Of a DNA stretch of 49,064 nt, positions 7,190-16,505 are shown piece by piece (position 1 is the first letter of the stretch; each line of letters opens with the position of its first letter). The notes under the pieces are model-generated. The model was not told where the DNA came from. It was given only the letters and a program-made list of their open reading frames with translations, and did not search any database. The stretch comes from an uncultured Collinsella sp. (lineage in GTDB: Bacteria > Actinomycetota > Coriobacteriia > Coriobacteriales > Coriobacteriaceae): contig CAAEDE010000079.1 in the NCBI GenBank assembly GCA_900754525.1, forward strand, positions 1 through 49,064. The letters run 5' to 3'. A program made the position numbers and the translations under genes.

Positions 7190-9643
7190 ATGGCCGAGCA
7201 ACTTTCGCTGTTTGGTTCACCAGAACCGGAGGAAGCTCCGAAGTCCGCGGCTCCTGCCGCCGCCCCGGCGCAGCCCGAGCCCGCACCCGAACCCGTCGCC
7301 GCCTATGCGAGCGTGATCCTCGACATCCCGACGCGTGCACTGTCCGAGCCGTTTACTTACGGCATTCCGGAGTCCCTTGCCAGCGAGGTCCAGGTCGGAT
7401 CGACGGTCCTGGTCCACTTTGGCAACCGTGCGGCCGCGGGTTACATCGTCGACATCGCGCCCGAGCTGGCCGACCTGCAAGGTAACGACGCTTTCGATCC
7501 CGCGCGTATCAAGCCTATCGAGGCTATCCTCAGCAAGCCGCTCTTTACCGCAGAGGCCGCCCGTATCGCACGCTGGATGAGCCGCGAGTACGTCGCAACG
7601 CTTTCCGAGTGCCTGCGCCTGTTCTTGCCCCCGGGTGGAAGCCCGCGCGTGGTCAAGGGCGACGACGGCGTTTGGACTGTCGAGCGCCCCGCCGTTAAGC
7701 CTATCCAAAACCGTTGGGTCATGCTTACGCCTGAGGGCTTCGACTATTTGCCGCCCAAGACCGCAGTTCGCCAGCGTCAGCTTATCGAGGCGCTCCAGTG
7801 CGGACCGGTCACGACGCGCGACCTCAACCTGCTCTACAACAGTATGTCGGCGACCATCAAGGCGCTCGAAAAACGCGGCGTCGTGGTGGTGGAGGAGCGT
7901 CGCGCCTGGCGTGGCTGCAGCGATCAGACCACGCTGTCCTCGGCAAGCGGCAAGGCGCCGGTCGCGCTCACGAACGGCCAGCAGCAGGCGCTCGCGCAGA
8001 TTGAGCGCGCCCGTCTGTACGCTCATGGCGACGTGGTGCTGGTCGACGGCGTCACCGGATCTGGTAAAACCGAAGTCTACCTCTCTGCTATCGAGCGCGT
8101 GCTCGCGGCCGGCCGCTCGGCCTGCGTGCTCGTGCCCGAGATCTCGCTTACGGCCCAGACCGTCGGCCGCTTCCGTTCGCGCTTTGGCGAGACGGTCGCG
8201 GTCTTCCATTCGCGTCTTTCGGCCGGTGAGCGCCTAGACCAGTGGGACATGGTTGCCAGCGGTGCCGCCCGTGTTGTCGTCGGCGCGCGTTCGGCGCTCT
8301 TTTGCCCGCTCAGCGACCTGGGCCTTATCATCATCGACGAGGAGCACGAGACCAGCTATAAGCAGGGTTCCAGCCCGCGCTATCATGCGCGCGAGGTGGC
8401 GGCCGAGATGGCGCGTCGCTATCGCTGCCCGCTTGTGTTGGGCTCGGCCACGCCTTCTGCCGAGGCCCTCGACCGCTGCCGCCGCGGCACGCATAACGGT
8501 GCCACCTGGACGCGCGTCGAGATGCCCGAGCGCCCGGGGCATGCCGTGCTGCCTACGGTACGGATTGCCGACCTGCGCCGCGAGTTCTCGCACGGCAGCC
8601 GCTCCATGTTCTCAAAACCGCTCATGGAAGGCCTGGAGCGTGTTGTCGAGCGCCGCGAGAAGGCCGTGCTGCTGCATAACCGCCGTGGTTTTGCGCCGTT
8701 TTTGATGTGTCGCGAGTGCGGCTGCGTCCCCACCTGCAACCACTGCTCCACCGCGCTTACGTATCACGAGCGCACGCACACGCTGCAGTGTCACACCTGC
8801 GGATCGTCCTGGCGCGTGCAGCCGTATCCCGCGCCCACGAGCCGTTGCCCCAAATGTGGCAGTCGCTACCTGGCAAAAATGGGTCTGGGCACTCAGCAGA
8901 TCGAGGACGCACTGCACCAGATGCTGCCCGAGGACGTCGCCATCATTCGCATGGATGCCGATTCCACGCGCGGCAAGGATGCGCACAAAAAGCTGCTCGA
9001 GCAATTCGATGCGGCCGATTGCGCCGTGTTGCTGGGCACCCAAATGATCGCAAAGGGTCTCGATTTTCCCGAGGTTACGCTCGTGGGCGTGGTCAATGCC
9101 GACTTCGCCCTCAAGTTGCCGGATTTCCGCGCAGGAGAGCGCGCCTACGACCTGCTGGAACAGGTGGCGGGCCGCGCCGGCCGCGGCGATCGCCCCGGCG
9201 AGGTGATCATCCAGACCTACCTGCCCGAGGATCCGGTCATTCGCGCCGTCGCTGAGCACGACCGTTCGATTTTTACCGACTACGACCTGGACCAGCGCCG
9301 CGACGCGCTGTACCCGCCGTTTGTTCGCCTAGTCAACATTTTGGTGTGGTCGGCGAACCGAGACGACGCGCAGGACTACATCGGGCGCATTGCAAAGCTT
9401 CTTAAGCGTCGCTGGCATGCCGCCGCGCCCGACTTTTTGCGGGCGGGGAGCGCCGTGCCCCAGGTGCTTGGTCCGGCTTCATGTGTAATCGAGAGAGCCA
9501 AGGACCGTTACCGCTTCCATCTGCTTGTAAAGTCGCCGGTAGGGTACCATGTCTCTGATGATATCGACGCCTGCCTCAAAGAGGTGGGCTCCGTGCGCGG
9601 CGTGAGCGTGAGCGTTGACGTCGACGCCTATGATTTGATGTAA
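7190..9643 (+). CDS. priA: Primosomal protein N' (replication restart helicase PriA)
   Basis: Restarts stalled replication forks by recognising forked DNA and loading the replisome. The 817-residue protein has a Pro/Ala-rich N-terminal extension (about residues 15-38), the 3'-end-binding domain starting near residue 40, Walker A GVTGSGKT at 287-294 and Walker B DEEH at 383-386. Eight zinc-ligand cysteines fit C507, C510, C516, C519, C534, C537, C553 and C556. The helicase motif QVAGRAGRGDRPGE follows. All catalytic motifs are intact, so it should be active; some actinobacterial PriA homologues have lost the helicase motifs, but this one has not. AGGAGG lies upstream of the ATG. The def gene follows 18 bases after the stop. 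Confidence 0.96.
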   Translation: MAEQLSLFGSPEPEEAPKSAAPAAAPAQPEPAPEPVAAYASVILDIPTRALSEPFTYGIPESLASEVQVGSTVLVHFGNRAAAGYIVDIAPELADLQGNDAFDPARIKPIEAILSKPLFTAEAARIARWMSREYVATLSECLRLFLPPGGSPRVVKGDDGVWTVERPAVKPIQNRWVMLTPEGFDYLPPKTAVRQRQLIEALQCGPVTTRDLNLLYNSMSATIKALEKRGVVVVEERRAWRGCSDQTTLSSASGKAPVALTNGQQQALAQIERARLYAHGDVVLVDGVTGSGKTEVYLSAIERVLAAGRSACVLVPEISLTAQTVGRFRSRFGETVAVFHSRLSAGERLDQWDMVASGAARVVVGARSALFCPLSDLGLIIIDEEHETSYKQGSSPRYHAREVAAEMARRYRCPLVLGSATPSAEALDRCRRGTHNGATWTRVEMPERPGHAVLPTVRIADLRREFSHGSRSMFSKPLMEGLERVVERREKAVLLHNRRGFAPFLMCRECGCVPTCNHCSTALTYHERTHTLQCHTCGSSWRVQPYPAPTSRCPKCGSRYLAKMGLGTQQIEDALHQMLPEDVAIIRMDADSTRGKDAHKKLLEQFDAADCAVLLGTQMIAKGLDFPEVTLVGVVNADFALKLPDFRAGERAYDLLEQVAGRAGRGDRPGEVIIQTYLPEDPVIRAVAEHDRSIFTDYDLDQRRDALYPPFVRLVNILVWSANRDDAQDYIGRIAKLLKRRWHAAAPDFLRAGSAVPQVLGPASCVIERAKDRYRFHLLVKSPVGYHVSDDIDACLKEVGSVRGVSVSVDVDAYDLM

Positions 9644-9661
9644 CAACTCGAAAGGATGGCC

Positions 9662-10198
9662 ATGGAAGCCAACGGAATCGTACTGTCGCCCGACCCTCGT
9701 CTGCGCCAGGAGTGCGCCGCCATCGAGGAAATCACCCCAGCGATCGAGGCGCTTGCCGAGAAGATGAAGAAGATGATGTTCGAGAACGGCGGTTGCGGCC
9801 TGGCTGCTCCGCAGATCGGCGAGCTCATTCAGCTCGTCACCATCGACTGCGACTACAGCGACAAGAACGACTACGATCCGTACGTGCTCATTAACCCCGT
9901 GATTGTGGAGCAGAGCGACCATCTGGTGCCGTTTAGCGAGGGCTGCCTATCCATCCCCGGCATTAGCTGCGAGATCGAGCGTCCCGACCATGTCGTCGTC
10001 GAGGCGTACGACCTGGACGCCAACTTGATTCGCTACGAGGCCTCGGGCGATCTATTCTGCGTGTGCCTGCAGCACGAGATCGATCACCTGCACGGCAATA
10101 CCATGTTCGAGCGCCTTAAACCCATGCAGAGGCTCAAGGCAGTCAAGGAGTACCAGGACGCCCTGGCCCGCGGCGCTCGACCGGGCGAGACGGAGTAG
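9662..10198 (+). CDS. def: Peptide deformylase
   Basis: Removes the N-terminal formyl group from nascent proteins. The 178-residue enzyme has all three motifs: GGCGLAAPQIG (about 43-53), EGCLSIPG with metal ligand C95, and QHEIDHLHG with ligands H138 and H142. ATG 9662 is preferred over ATG 9656 because AAAGGA would sit directly against the earlier codon. It is 18 bases downstream of priA, likely co-transcribed, and is followed by fmt, which puts the formyl group on initiator tRNA, a common genomic pairing. Confidence 0.96.
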   Translation: MEANGIVLSPDPRLRQECAAIEEITPAIEALAEKMKKMMFENGGCGLAAPQIGELIQLVTIDCDYSDKNDYDPYVLINPVIVEQSDHLVPFSEGCLSIPGISCEIERPDHVVVEAYDLDANLIRYEASGDLFCVCLQHEIDHLHGNTMFERLKPMQRLKAVKEYQDALARGARPGETE

Positions 10199-10418
10199 GT
10201 CCCACCGTCCCCGGTGCTGAGCGCCCGGGTGCCGTCGGGCCAGGGATGGGCGTCTTCGCTGATAGTCTTTGTTGAGAGAGAGCTGCTTTTATTGCGGCTC
10301 TTTCTTTGGTTTTGGGTATATTTGTTCTTGTTGAATTGTTCTTGCGGATGGGCTGGGTACTTGGCTTTCCGCTGTTATTTGTAGCCGTCTCGGCTTTGGT
10401 TGAGAGGAGACGTTCTTT

Positions 10419-11339
10419 ATGCGTATTGTGTTTATGGGTACGCCTGATTTTTCTGTGCCTTCGCTGACTTCGCTTGTTGAGGCTGGGAATGAGATTGCGC
10501 TTGTTATTACTCGTCCTGATGCTGTTCGTGGGCGTGGTAAGAAGCTCGAGCCTTCTCCTGTTAAGGCCAAGGCGCTTGAGCTGGGGTTGCCGGTTATTGA
10601 GGCTAATCGTATGACGCCGGAGGTTGTTGAGGCGCTCCAAGCTGCGCAAGCCGATATTTTCTGTGTGGCTGCTTATGGCTGCATTTTGCCGGATGGCGTG
10701 CTGCATATGGCGCCGCTCGGCATTGTGAATGTTCATGCGTCCTTGCTGCCTCGCTGGCGTGGCGCTGCTCCTATTCAGCGTGCGATTCTCGCTGGTGATG
10801 AGGTTGCTGGCGTTTCCATTATGCGTATTGGACATGGCGTGGATACTGGTGCTTATTGTGCTCAGGCTTCCACGTCGGTTGCCGGTAAGCATGCTGAGGC
10901 GCTGACTATGGAACTTGGCGAGCTGGGCGGCAAACTGCTTGCCGATACGCTTCCTTCGCTTGCTGATGACACGGCCGTGTGGACCGAGCAGGATGAGGCG
11001 CTCGTTACCCATGCTGCTAAGATTTCCAAGCTGGAGATGCGTCTGGATCCGCAAATGGCGGCGCTTGATTGCGTGCGTCATGTGCTGGCCTCGTCCGATA
11101 CCGCGCCTGCTCGTTGCGTGATTGCCGGCAAGACCGTGCGTGTGCTCGATGCTGCGCTGTCCGATGTTTCGCTTGGCGAGGGTGCCGTTGACGTTAAGGC
11201 CAAGCGTGTTTACCTGGGTCTTTCCGATGGCTCGATTGAGTTGCTCGAGGTTAAGCCAGATGGCAAGCGTGCTATGGCCGCTTCTGCTTGGGCTGCCGGC
11301 CTGCAGGGTGCCGATCTTATCTGGGGTGTTTTGTCATGA
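10419..11339 (+). CDS. fmt: Methionyl-tRNA formyltransferase
   Basis: Formylates initiator Met-tRNA using 10-formyl-tetrahydrofolate. The 306-residue protein starts MRIVFMGTPDFSVPSL and has the catalytic block NVHASLLPRWRGAAPI (N104, H106) and D142 in GHGVDTGAYC; the C-terminal OB-like domain is complete. GAGAGGAG precedes the ATG, with about 8-base spacing. Its stop overlaps the rsmB start as ATGA. Codon choice is more T-ending (GCT, GTT, CGT) than in gltX, priA or def, a visible shift that starts in the 220-base gap upstream and continues into rsmB. Confidence 0.96.
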   Translation: MRIVFMGTPDFSVPSLTSLVEAGNEIALVITRPDAVRGRGKKLEPSPVKAKALELGLPVIEANRMTPEVVEALQAAQADIFCVAAYGCILPDGVLHMAPLGIVNVHASLLPRWRGAAPIQRAILAGDEVAGVSIMRIGHGVDTGAYCAQASTSVAGKHAEALTMELGELGGKLLADTLPSLADDTAVWTEQDEALVTHAAKISKLEMRLDPQMAALDCVRHVLASSDTAPARCVIAGKTVRVLDAALSDVSLGEGAVDVKAKRVYLGLSDGSIELLEVKPDGKRAMAASAWAAGLQGADLIWGVLS

Positions 11340-12736
11340 GCAAGCTGTCTCCCGCGCGCAAACTTGCGCTCGATGTGCTCATGGAGGCCGATCGCCGCGG
11401 CATGTATGCGCGTGACGTGCTGTCCACTCGCGCATCGGCCAAGGCTATTGACCAGCGCGATTCCGCTTTTGCCGCTCGTTTGGCGCTCGGTGTTGCCGCC
11501 ACGCAGGGCATTTTGGATGAGTTGCTCGATCAGTTTCTCGATAAGCCTAAAAAGGTTGCGCCGCGTGTTCGCATGGCGCTTCGTATCTCGGCCTTCGAGA
11601 TGCTCTATCTGCATACGCCTGGCCGCGTTGCGGTGAGTCAGGGCGTTGAGCTGGTGCGCAGCGGAGCTAAGTCTGCCGCCGGTTTGGCCAATGCCGTGCT
11701 GCATAAGGTCGCGGACAACGTTGAGGGCTTTGCCACTGCGTCCGATGTAGATGAGCCTGAGCGACGCTTGGTTCGTTTGTCGCGCCTGATGGGTCTACCG
11801 CGTTGGCTGTGCGCTCGCATTATGGCATCGTTCGACACTCCTGAGGGTGCGCTTAACTTTGCCGGCAATCTGGCCCCCGCGCCGCTGGCCCTTCATGAGA
11901 ACGCCTTTGCTACCAAGCCCGATCCGTATATCTCGCAGCTCGTCGCGCCTGTCTTCCCGGGCTGCCATGCCCCGGTTGATGCCCAGGTTACCGTTGCTTC
12001 GGGTGTGTTTGAGCGTGCTGCCGCGGTGGCGTCTGATCTCAACGCGCAACTTATCGCCACAGCTGCCACGCGCCCTGGAAGCTGCCTTGAGATTGGTGCC
12101 GGTCGCGGTACCAAGACCTATGTGATGATGTGCCAGGCCAAGCGCGCCGGCTATGAGCGTCAGCATACGGCACTTGATCTTCATGACCGTAAGTGCGACC
12201 TGAATCTCGCGCGCCTTCACAAGGCTGGTATTCAGGGCGTTCGTACGGTTTCGGGTGATGCCTGCGAGCTTGATGAGGTGCTCACATCGTTTGATGCCAT
12301 GCTTGGGGAGCCGGTTAAGTTCGACACGGTCTTTATCGATGCGCCATGCTCTGGCACCGGAACCATGCGTCGTCATCCCGAGATTCCGTGGCGTCTGACC
12401 GAAAACGATGTTACGGTTGAGCTGCCCAAACTGCAGCTGACGATGCTCAAGGAAGCCGCTGCGCGCGTGGCTGCCGGCGGTGAGCTCATCTATGCAACGT
12501 GCTCGGTCTTCGACGAGGAGAACACGCAGGTCGTGGACGCGTTCCTTGCTTCTCCCGAGGGTGCCGGCTTTTGCGTGGCGCCGCTTTCCGAGGCGCAGAT
12601 TCTGCAACTCGCCGAGTTCGATCAGGCCAAGAAGCTCGTATCCGTACGCCAGAACGATCGAGGCCTCTTCCAAAGCGTGCCGGTAAACGCAGACTCCTAC
12701 GACGGTCACTTCTGTGCCCGCCTGATTCGCAAGTAA
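11336..12736 (+). CDS. rsmB: 16S rRNA (cytosine-C5) methyltransferase, RsmB/NOP family
   Basis: Probably methylates C967 of 16S rRNA (E. coli numbering). The 466-residue protein has an N-terminal NusB-like helical domain (about residues 1-140). The Rossmann methyltransferase domain has the SAM-binding motif LEIGAGRGTKT (251-261), the motif IV cysteine C338 in IDAPCSGTGTMRRHPEI, and the catalytic motif VI cysteine C389 in YATCSVFDEEN. ATG 11336 overlaps the fmt stop (ATGA), so the two are translationally coupled; upstream in-frame codons lie inside fmt. A large palindrome downstream probably ends transcription. Confidence 0.94.
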   Translation: MSKLSPARKLALDVLMEADRRGMYARDVLSTRASAKAIDQRDSAFAARLALGVAATQGILDELLDQFLDKPKKVAPRVRMALRISAFEMLYLHTPGRVAVSQGVELVRSGAKSAAGLANAVLHKVADNVEGFATASDVDEPERRLVRLSRLMGLPRWLCARIMASFDTPEGALNFAGNLAPAPLALHENAFATKPDPYISQLVAPVFPGCHAPVDAQVTVASGVFERAAAVASDLNAQLIATAATRPGSCLEIGAGRGTKTYVMMCQAKRAGYERQHTALDLHDRKCDLNLARLHKAGIQGVRTVSGDACELDEVLTSFDAMLGEPVKFDTVFIDAPCSGTGTMRRHPEIPWRLTENDVTVELPKLQLTMLKEAAARVAAGGELIYATCSVFDEENTQVVDAFLASPEGAGFCVAPLSEAQILQLAEFDQAKKLVSVRQNDRGLFQSVPVNADSYDGHFCARLIRK

Positions 12737-12745
12737 TACGGGCCC

Positions 12746-12831
12746 AAGGGTAGCTAATTTGGGACGGGGCCTTTTTAACTACCCTGCAGGCGGGGTAGTT
12801 AAAAAAGCCCCGTCCCAAATTAACTACCCTT
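12746..12831. repeat. Large palindromic intergenic element, copy 2
   Basis: The arms 12746-12784 and 12792-12831 pair almost perfectly. The core, with TAATTTGGGACGGGGC followed by a T run and then AACTACCC, is the same family as 5409-5544. Here it lies between convergent genes (rsmB and the FmdB gene), has T runs on both strands, and probably works as a bidirectional terminator. Confidence 0.88.
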
Positions 12832-12840
12832 AGCGCAAAG

Positions 12841-12878
12841 AAACAGCCCCGCGATCTGTATCGGTCGCGGGGCTGTTT
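12841..12878 (-). terminator. Terminator of the FmdB-type gene
   Basis: AAACAGCCCCGCGA (12841-12854) pairs perfectly with TCGCGGGGCTGTTT (12865-12878). The minus strand continues into TTTCTTTG. It lies right after the stop of the zinc-ribbon gene. Confidence 0.8.
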
Positions 12879-12883
12879 GGTTC

Positions 12884-13120
12884 CTAGTGGCTATGTGGGC
12901 AGTTGGCGCAGCAGCCGCTGGTGGCGCTGGTGCTGGAGCCGCCGCTTCGCTGGTCGGTGTTGTAGAAACCGCTGCCCTCAAATTTAATGCCGCTGGCCGA
13001 GAACGTCTTGACCGCCGGGGCACCGCAGCTCGGGCACACGACCTCGGGAGTCTCGGACATGGGATGCTCAACCTCAAACACGTTGCCGCAGCTCGAGCAC
13101 TTGTAATCATAGCGTGCCAT
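12884..13120 (-). CDS. FmdB-type zinc-ribbon protein
   Basis: A 78-residue protein of the FmdB/CxxC_CxxC_SSSS family. The N-terminus MARYDYKCSSCGNVFEVEHP is typical, with a zinc ribbon of C8, C11, C29 and C32 (CPSCGAP). The tail is rich in Gly/Ser and ends with three more cysteines and two histidines (CCANCPHSH). AAGGAAG lies 4 bases before the ATG. Its molecular function is not established; in some bacteria relatives are described as regulatory. It is a single-gene unit with hairpins on both sides. Confidence 0.88.
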   Translation of the reverse strand: MARYDYKCSSCGNVFEVEHPMSETPEVVCPSCGAPAVKTFSASGIKFEGSGFYNTDQRSGGSSTSATSGCCANCPHSH

Positions 13121-13142
13121 AATACTTCCTTTTCAGCACAAA

Positions 13143-13168
13143 GCGGGCAGATTACTCTGCCCGCAAAA
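13143..13168 (-). terminator. Hairpin after the GH13-MalQ gene
   Basis: GCGGGCAGA (13143-13151) pairs perfectly with TCTGCCCGC (13156-13164), loop TTAC. On the minus strand the tail is short (TTTG), so it is a moderate terminator at best. Confidence 0.5.
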
Positions 13169-13208
13169 ATTCAAACTTCTGTAACTGTACCCTATATCGG
13201 GGGTTTTA

Positions 13209-16200
13209 TCACGCTTCGCCCCAGAATCTATGGTTGTTGCGCAGGAGCTGTGCGATTTTGTTTTCGGCGGCTGCAATGTCCGCCTCGTCAGCCTGCCAGG
13301 TCCAGTTGCCCGTGGCAACGCCCGGTACGTTCATGCGCGCGTCGTCGCCAAGCCCCAGGATATCCTGTAGCGGCATCATCACTAGGGGAGCGTCGCTTGC
13401 CAGCGCGTCGCTCATCAGCTTGGCCGCCACCTCAACACCGCTCGGTTCATCGCCGCCCGCAAAGGTACGGGTGCACCAACCGGCCAGCGTCGACGTATCG
13501 TGCGTCGAGGTGTACAGAATCTTGCCGGGCGTGGGATGCACACCGCAACGAACGTCGTAGTCGCTAAACTCCAGCACGTCCATGCCGGGGAAGCCGCAGG
13601 TCGAAGCCATGGCGCGAACACCGGGCGTCAAATAGCCCAAGTCCTCAGCGATAAAGTTGAGTGGCCCCAGCTCGTCATAGGCGGTCTGGAACAGGTCCTT
13701 GCCCGGTCCTGCCAGCCAGCGGCCGTCGGCGCAAGCCTTGCCCGCGGGGATACTAAAGTAGCTGTGGAATCCCAGGAAGTGATCCAGACGCACGCGGTCG
13801 TAGAGCGAGAATGCGCGGCGCAGGCGATCCATCCACCAGCTATAGCCGTTCTGCTTCATGTGGTCCCAGCGGAACGTCGGGTTGCCCCACGCCTGGCCCT
13901 CGGGTGCAAAGTTGTCGGGCGGCGCACCGGAAATCTCAATCGCCTTGCCGGTATCGGACAGCCAGAAGTTCTCGGGTTCGCTCCACACGTCTGCCGAATC
14001 GTCCGACACGTACATAGGAATATCGCCGATAACCTCGATGCCCTTCTTGTGCGCATAGTTCATGAGCTCGCACCAAGCCAGGTCAAAACGGTACTGCATG
14101 TACGCCTGAAGCTCGGCCTCGTTGTGGAAGCGCTTGTCGTCGATCAGATGCTCGTTGTAGCGCGCGACATCTGCCGGCCAATCATGGCGCGACTCGCCAT
14201 CAAAGTACTTCTTAACGGCCATGTAGACGCAGTATTTCTCGAGCCAATCGGCATTGCGATGTTTAAACGCGGTGTACAGCGGATCGGCATCCTCGCCTCC
14301 GCGGGCCTTCCAGGTCTCGAAGTCGGCGGCCAGCTCCTCGTGGCTCTCGGGTAGCAGGTCGATATTGCCTGCAAAGGCCGAAGGACCGGCGTAAGGGGAG
14401 CGGAAGAAGTCCGTGGGGTTGACGGGGAGAACCTGCCAGTAGCGCATGCCCATGGCGGCCAGATGGTCGATAAAGCGACGCGTGGGCGCACTGATCGTAC
14501 CGGGCTTGCCGTCATCTGTCGGCACCGATGTGATATGGCACACAACACCTGCGCCGTGATCGAGCGGCTCCTGCAGGCGCTGCTCGGCGTGGTGATAGAT
14601 GATCGACGACCCCAGCGGGTACAGGTCGAGCGTGACCGTGCCGTTGTGGATCTCGCACTCGTGACCGCTAATCACATCGCTCGCGCATTCGCCGAGCGCC
14701 GGAATCGTCACGCGGTGTGAATTGCGCAGGCTGCGGTTGATGATGACGGTCGCGGACTCGCCATCCTTCCCCGTACGGTTGTAGGCCAGCACTTCGTCAT
14801 TGAGCGCGAAGGCCTTGATCTCGCCATCGACCATAAAGGGCAGCGCGCGGCGTACAGCAGACGCGTTCTTAACGATGGCCAGCGTATCGAAGTCGTGGAG
14901 CTGGTCCTTGGTCGGCATGGTGCGGCGATTGCCCGGATCGGTGAGACCCTCCAAGCCGTACTCGTCACCGTAATAGATTGAGGGAACGCCCGGGAAGGTC
15001 ATCTGCATGAGCGTTGCGAGCCAAAAACGGCTCTTGGCCAGGCCCATCGCGTTCTCGTCCAGGCGCCATTTGCTGCGCTCGCACTCGGGCAGCTGCGACT
15101 CGTCGGGACCACCGCCGAGCACCGAGATAATGCGCGGACGATCGTGGCTCGAAAGCAGATTAAGTGCGCAAAACAGGGCCTCACGCGGATAGTTCTCGCG
15201 CAGGGTCTCGATATCCTCGGCAGCTTGGTAGGCATTTTTGTAGCCCATCAAAAAGCCGATGACCATGTCGCGGAAGGGATAATCCATAGCCGAGTCGAGC
15301 TCGGAGCCTTGCAGATAGCGACGCAGATGGCCGTAGCTGATCTTGTTGGAGGCGTCTTCCCATACCTCGCCGAGCAGCAGCGCGTCGGGCTTCTCGGCGA
15401 GTACGGCCTTCTTGATCTCGGTTAGGAAATCGTCGGATAGTTCGTCGGCCACGTCTAGGCGCCAGCCATGAGCGCCGGCACGTAGCCATTTTCGGATCAC
15501 GCCGTCCTTGCCCAGGAGCCGCTCGCGTACCAACTCGGAGCTCTCATTGATGGCGGGCATATTGCCCACGCCCCACCAGCAGTCGTACGAGCCGTCCTCG
15601 TGGAAATAAAACGCATCGCGCCACGGCGAATCCTCGCTCTGCCACGCGCCCACGCCGGGGTAGTTGCCGTAGCGGTTGAAGTAGATCGAATCGTCGCCCG
15701 TGTGGTTGAACACACCGTCCAGAATGATGGAAATGCCCAGCTTCTCGGCCGCCTCGCACAGCTCCGTAAAGTCCTGCTCGGTGCCCAGGATCGGGTCGAT
15801 CTTGGTGTAGTCGGCCGTGTCGTAGCGGTGGTTGCTCGCGGCCTCAAAGATCGGGTTGAGGTAGATGGCCGTAAAGCCTAGCTCGGCAATCCGGGGCAGG
15901 TCATTTTGGATACCCTTGAGCGAGCCGCCGTAAAAATCCCAGGTCTTGATGGAGCCGTCTCCGGCACGCTCGTACTCGGGCGGTTCGTTCCAGTCCTCGA
16001 CCATGCGGCGCTGGATTCCTTTGCGCGGTTTTTCAACTTCGGCAAGCGTGCGTTCGCGCCAGTTTTCGTCGCGTGCATAGCGGTCGGGGAAGATCTGGTA
16101 GACCATACCGCGCTCGTACCAAGTGGGACGGTTCTCGCGGTGCTTGTAGACGGTAATCTGGAAGGACGGAACCTCGGCGTAGTTGTAGGTCACACCCTCG

Positions 16201-16505
16201 CCACCGGTGCGACCCTGCGGTGCACCCAGGCGTACCTCGGGCTGGCCCTCGATGTTGCAGATAAAGCTGTACCAGATAAGACAGGGCTCAGTGCACTCAA
16301 GCTCTACGGTAAATATGCCGTCGCCCTCGTGCGTCATGGGATACAGAGACTCACCGATTTCATCGACCCAGGTGCGCAGGGTGAGCGTTGCCTGGTTGGG
16401 GTCGGCATCCTCCAAAATCACCGATAGCGAAACGGAAGTTCCAGTGGTCACAGCGCCAAACGGAGTACGAAACTGCGGCAGACGGCTGTTGTGAATCAAT
16501 CTCAT
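13209..16505 (-). CDS. malQ: Fused GH13 glycosidase / 4-alpha-glucanotransferase (MalQ, GH77)
   Basis: A 1098-residue two-enzyme chain for cytoplasmic maltodextrin and glycogen turnover. Residues 1-125 look like an N-terminal beta-sandwich. The GH13 barrel (about 130-640) has MVYQIFPDRYARD, nucleophile D351 in GWRLDVADEL, acid/base E380 in LLGEVWED and D455 in SSHDRPRI, as in neopullulanase or maltodextrin glucosidases. The GH77 domain (about 650-1098) has QVLPVNPTDFFRSPYAG, nucleophile D908 in RLDHFLGF, E954 in AEDLGYL and D1003 in STHDTSTLAGW. Both active sites appear intact. It has its own upstream region with operator-like half-sites, separated from glgA by a terminator. The likely role is to trim and rearrange maltodextrins released by GlgP. 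Confidence 0.92.
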   Translation of the reverse strand: MRLIHNSRLPQFRTPFGAVTTGTSVSLSVILEDADPNQATLTLRTWVDEIGESLYPMTHEGDGIFTVELECTEPCLIWYSFICNIEGQPEVRLGAPQGRTGGEGVTYNYAEVPSFQITVYKHRENRPTWYERGMVYQIFPDRYARDENWRERTLAEVEKPRKGIQRRMVEDWNEPPEYERAGDGSIKTWDFYGGSLKGIQNDLPRIAELGFTAIYLNPIFEAASNHRYDTADYTKIDPILGTEQDFTELCEAAEKLGISIILDGVFNHTGDDSIYFNRYGNYPGVGAWQSEDSPWRDAFYFHEDGSYDCWWGVGNMPAINESSELVRERLLGKDGVIRKWLRAGAHGWRLDVADELSDDFLTEIKKAVLAEKPDALLLGEVWEDASNKISYGHLRRYLQGSELDSAMDYPFRDMVIGFLMGYKNAYQAAEDIETLRENYPREALFCALNLLSSHDRPRIISVLGGGPDESQLPECERSKWRLDENAMGLAKSRFWLATLMQMTFPGVPSIYYGDEYGLEGLTDPGNRRTMPTKDQLHDFDTLAIVKNASAVRRALPFMVDGEIKAFALNDEVLAYNRTGKDGESATVIINRSLRNSHRVTIPALGECASDVISGHECEIHNGTVTLDLYPLGSSIIYHHAEQRLQEPLDHGAGVVCHITSVPTDDGKPGTISAPTRRFIDHLAAMGMRYWQVLPVNPTDFFRSPYAGPSAFAGNIDLLPESHEELAADFETWKARGGEDADPLYTAFKHRNADWLEKYCVYMAVKKYFDGESRHDWPADVARYNEHLIDDKRFHNEAELQAYMQYRFDLAWCELMNYAHKKGIEVIGDIPMYVSDDSADVWSEPENFWLSDTGKAIEISGAPPDNFAPEGQAWGNPTFRWDHMKQNGYSWWMDRLRRAFSLYDRVRLDHFLGFHSYFSIPAGKACADGRWLAGPGKDLFQTAYDELGPLNFIAEDLGYLTPGVRAMASTCGFPGMDVLEFSDYDVRCGVHPTPGKILYTSTHDTSTLAGWCTRTFAGGDEPSGVEVAAKLMSDALASDAPLVMMPLQDILGLGDDARMNVPGVATGNWTWQADEADIAAAENKIAQLLRNNHRFWGEA

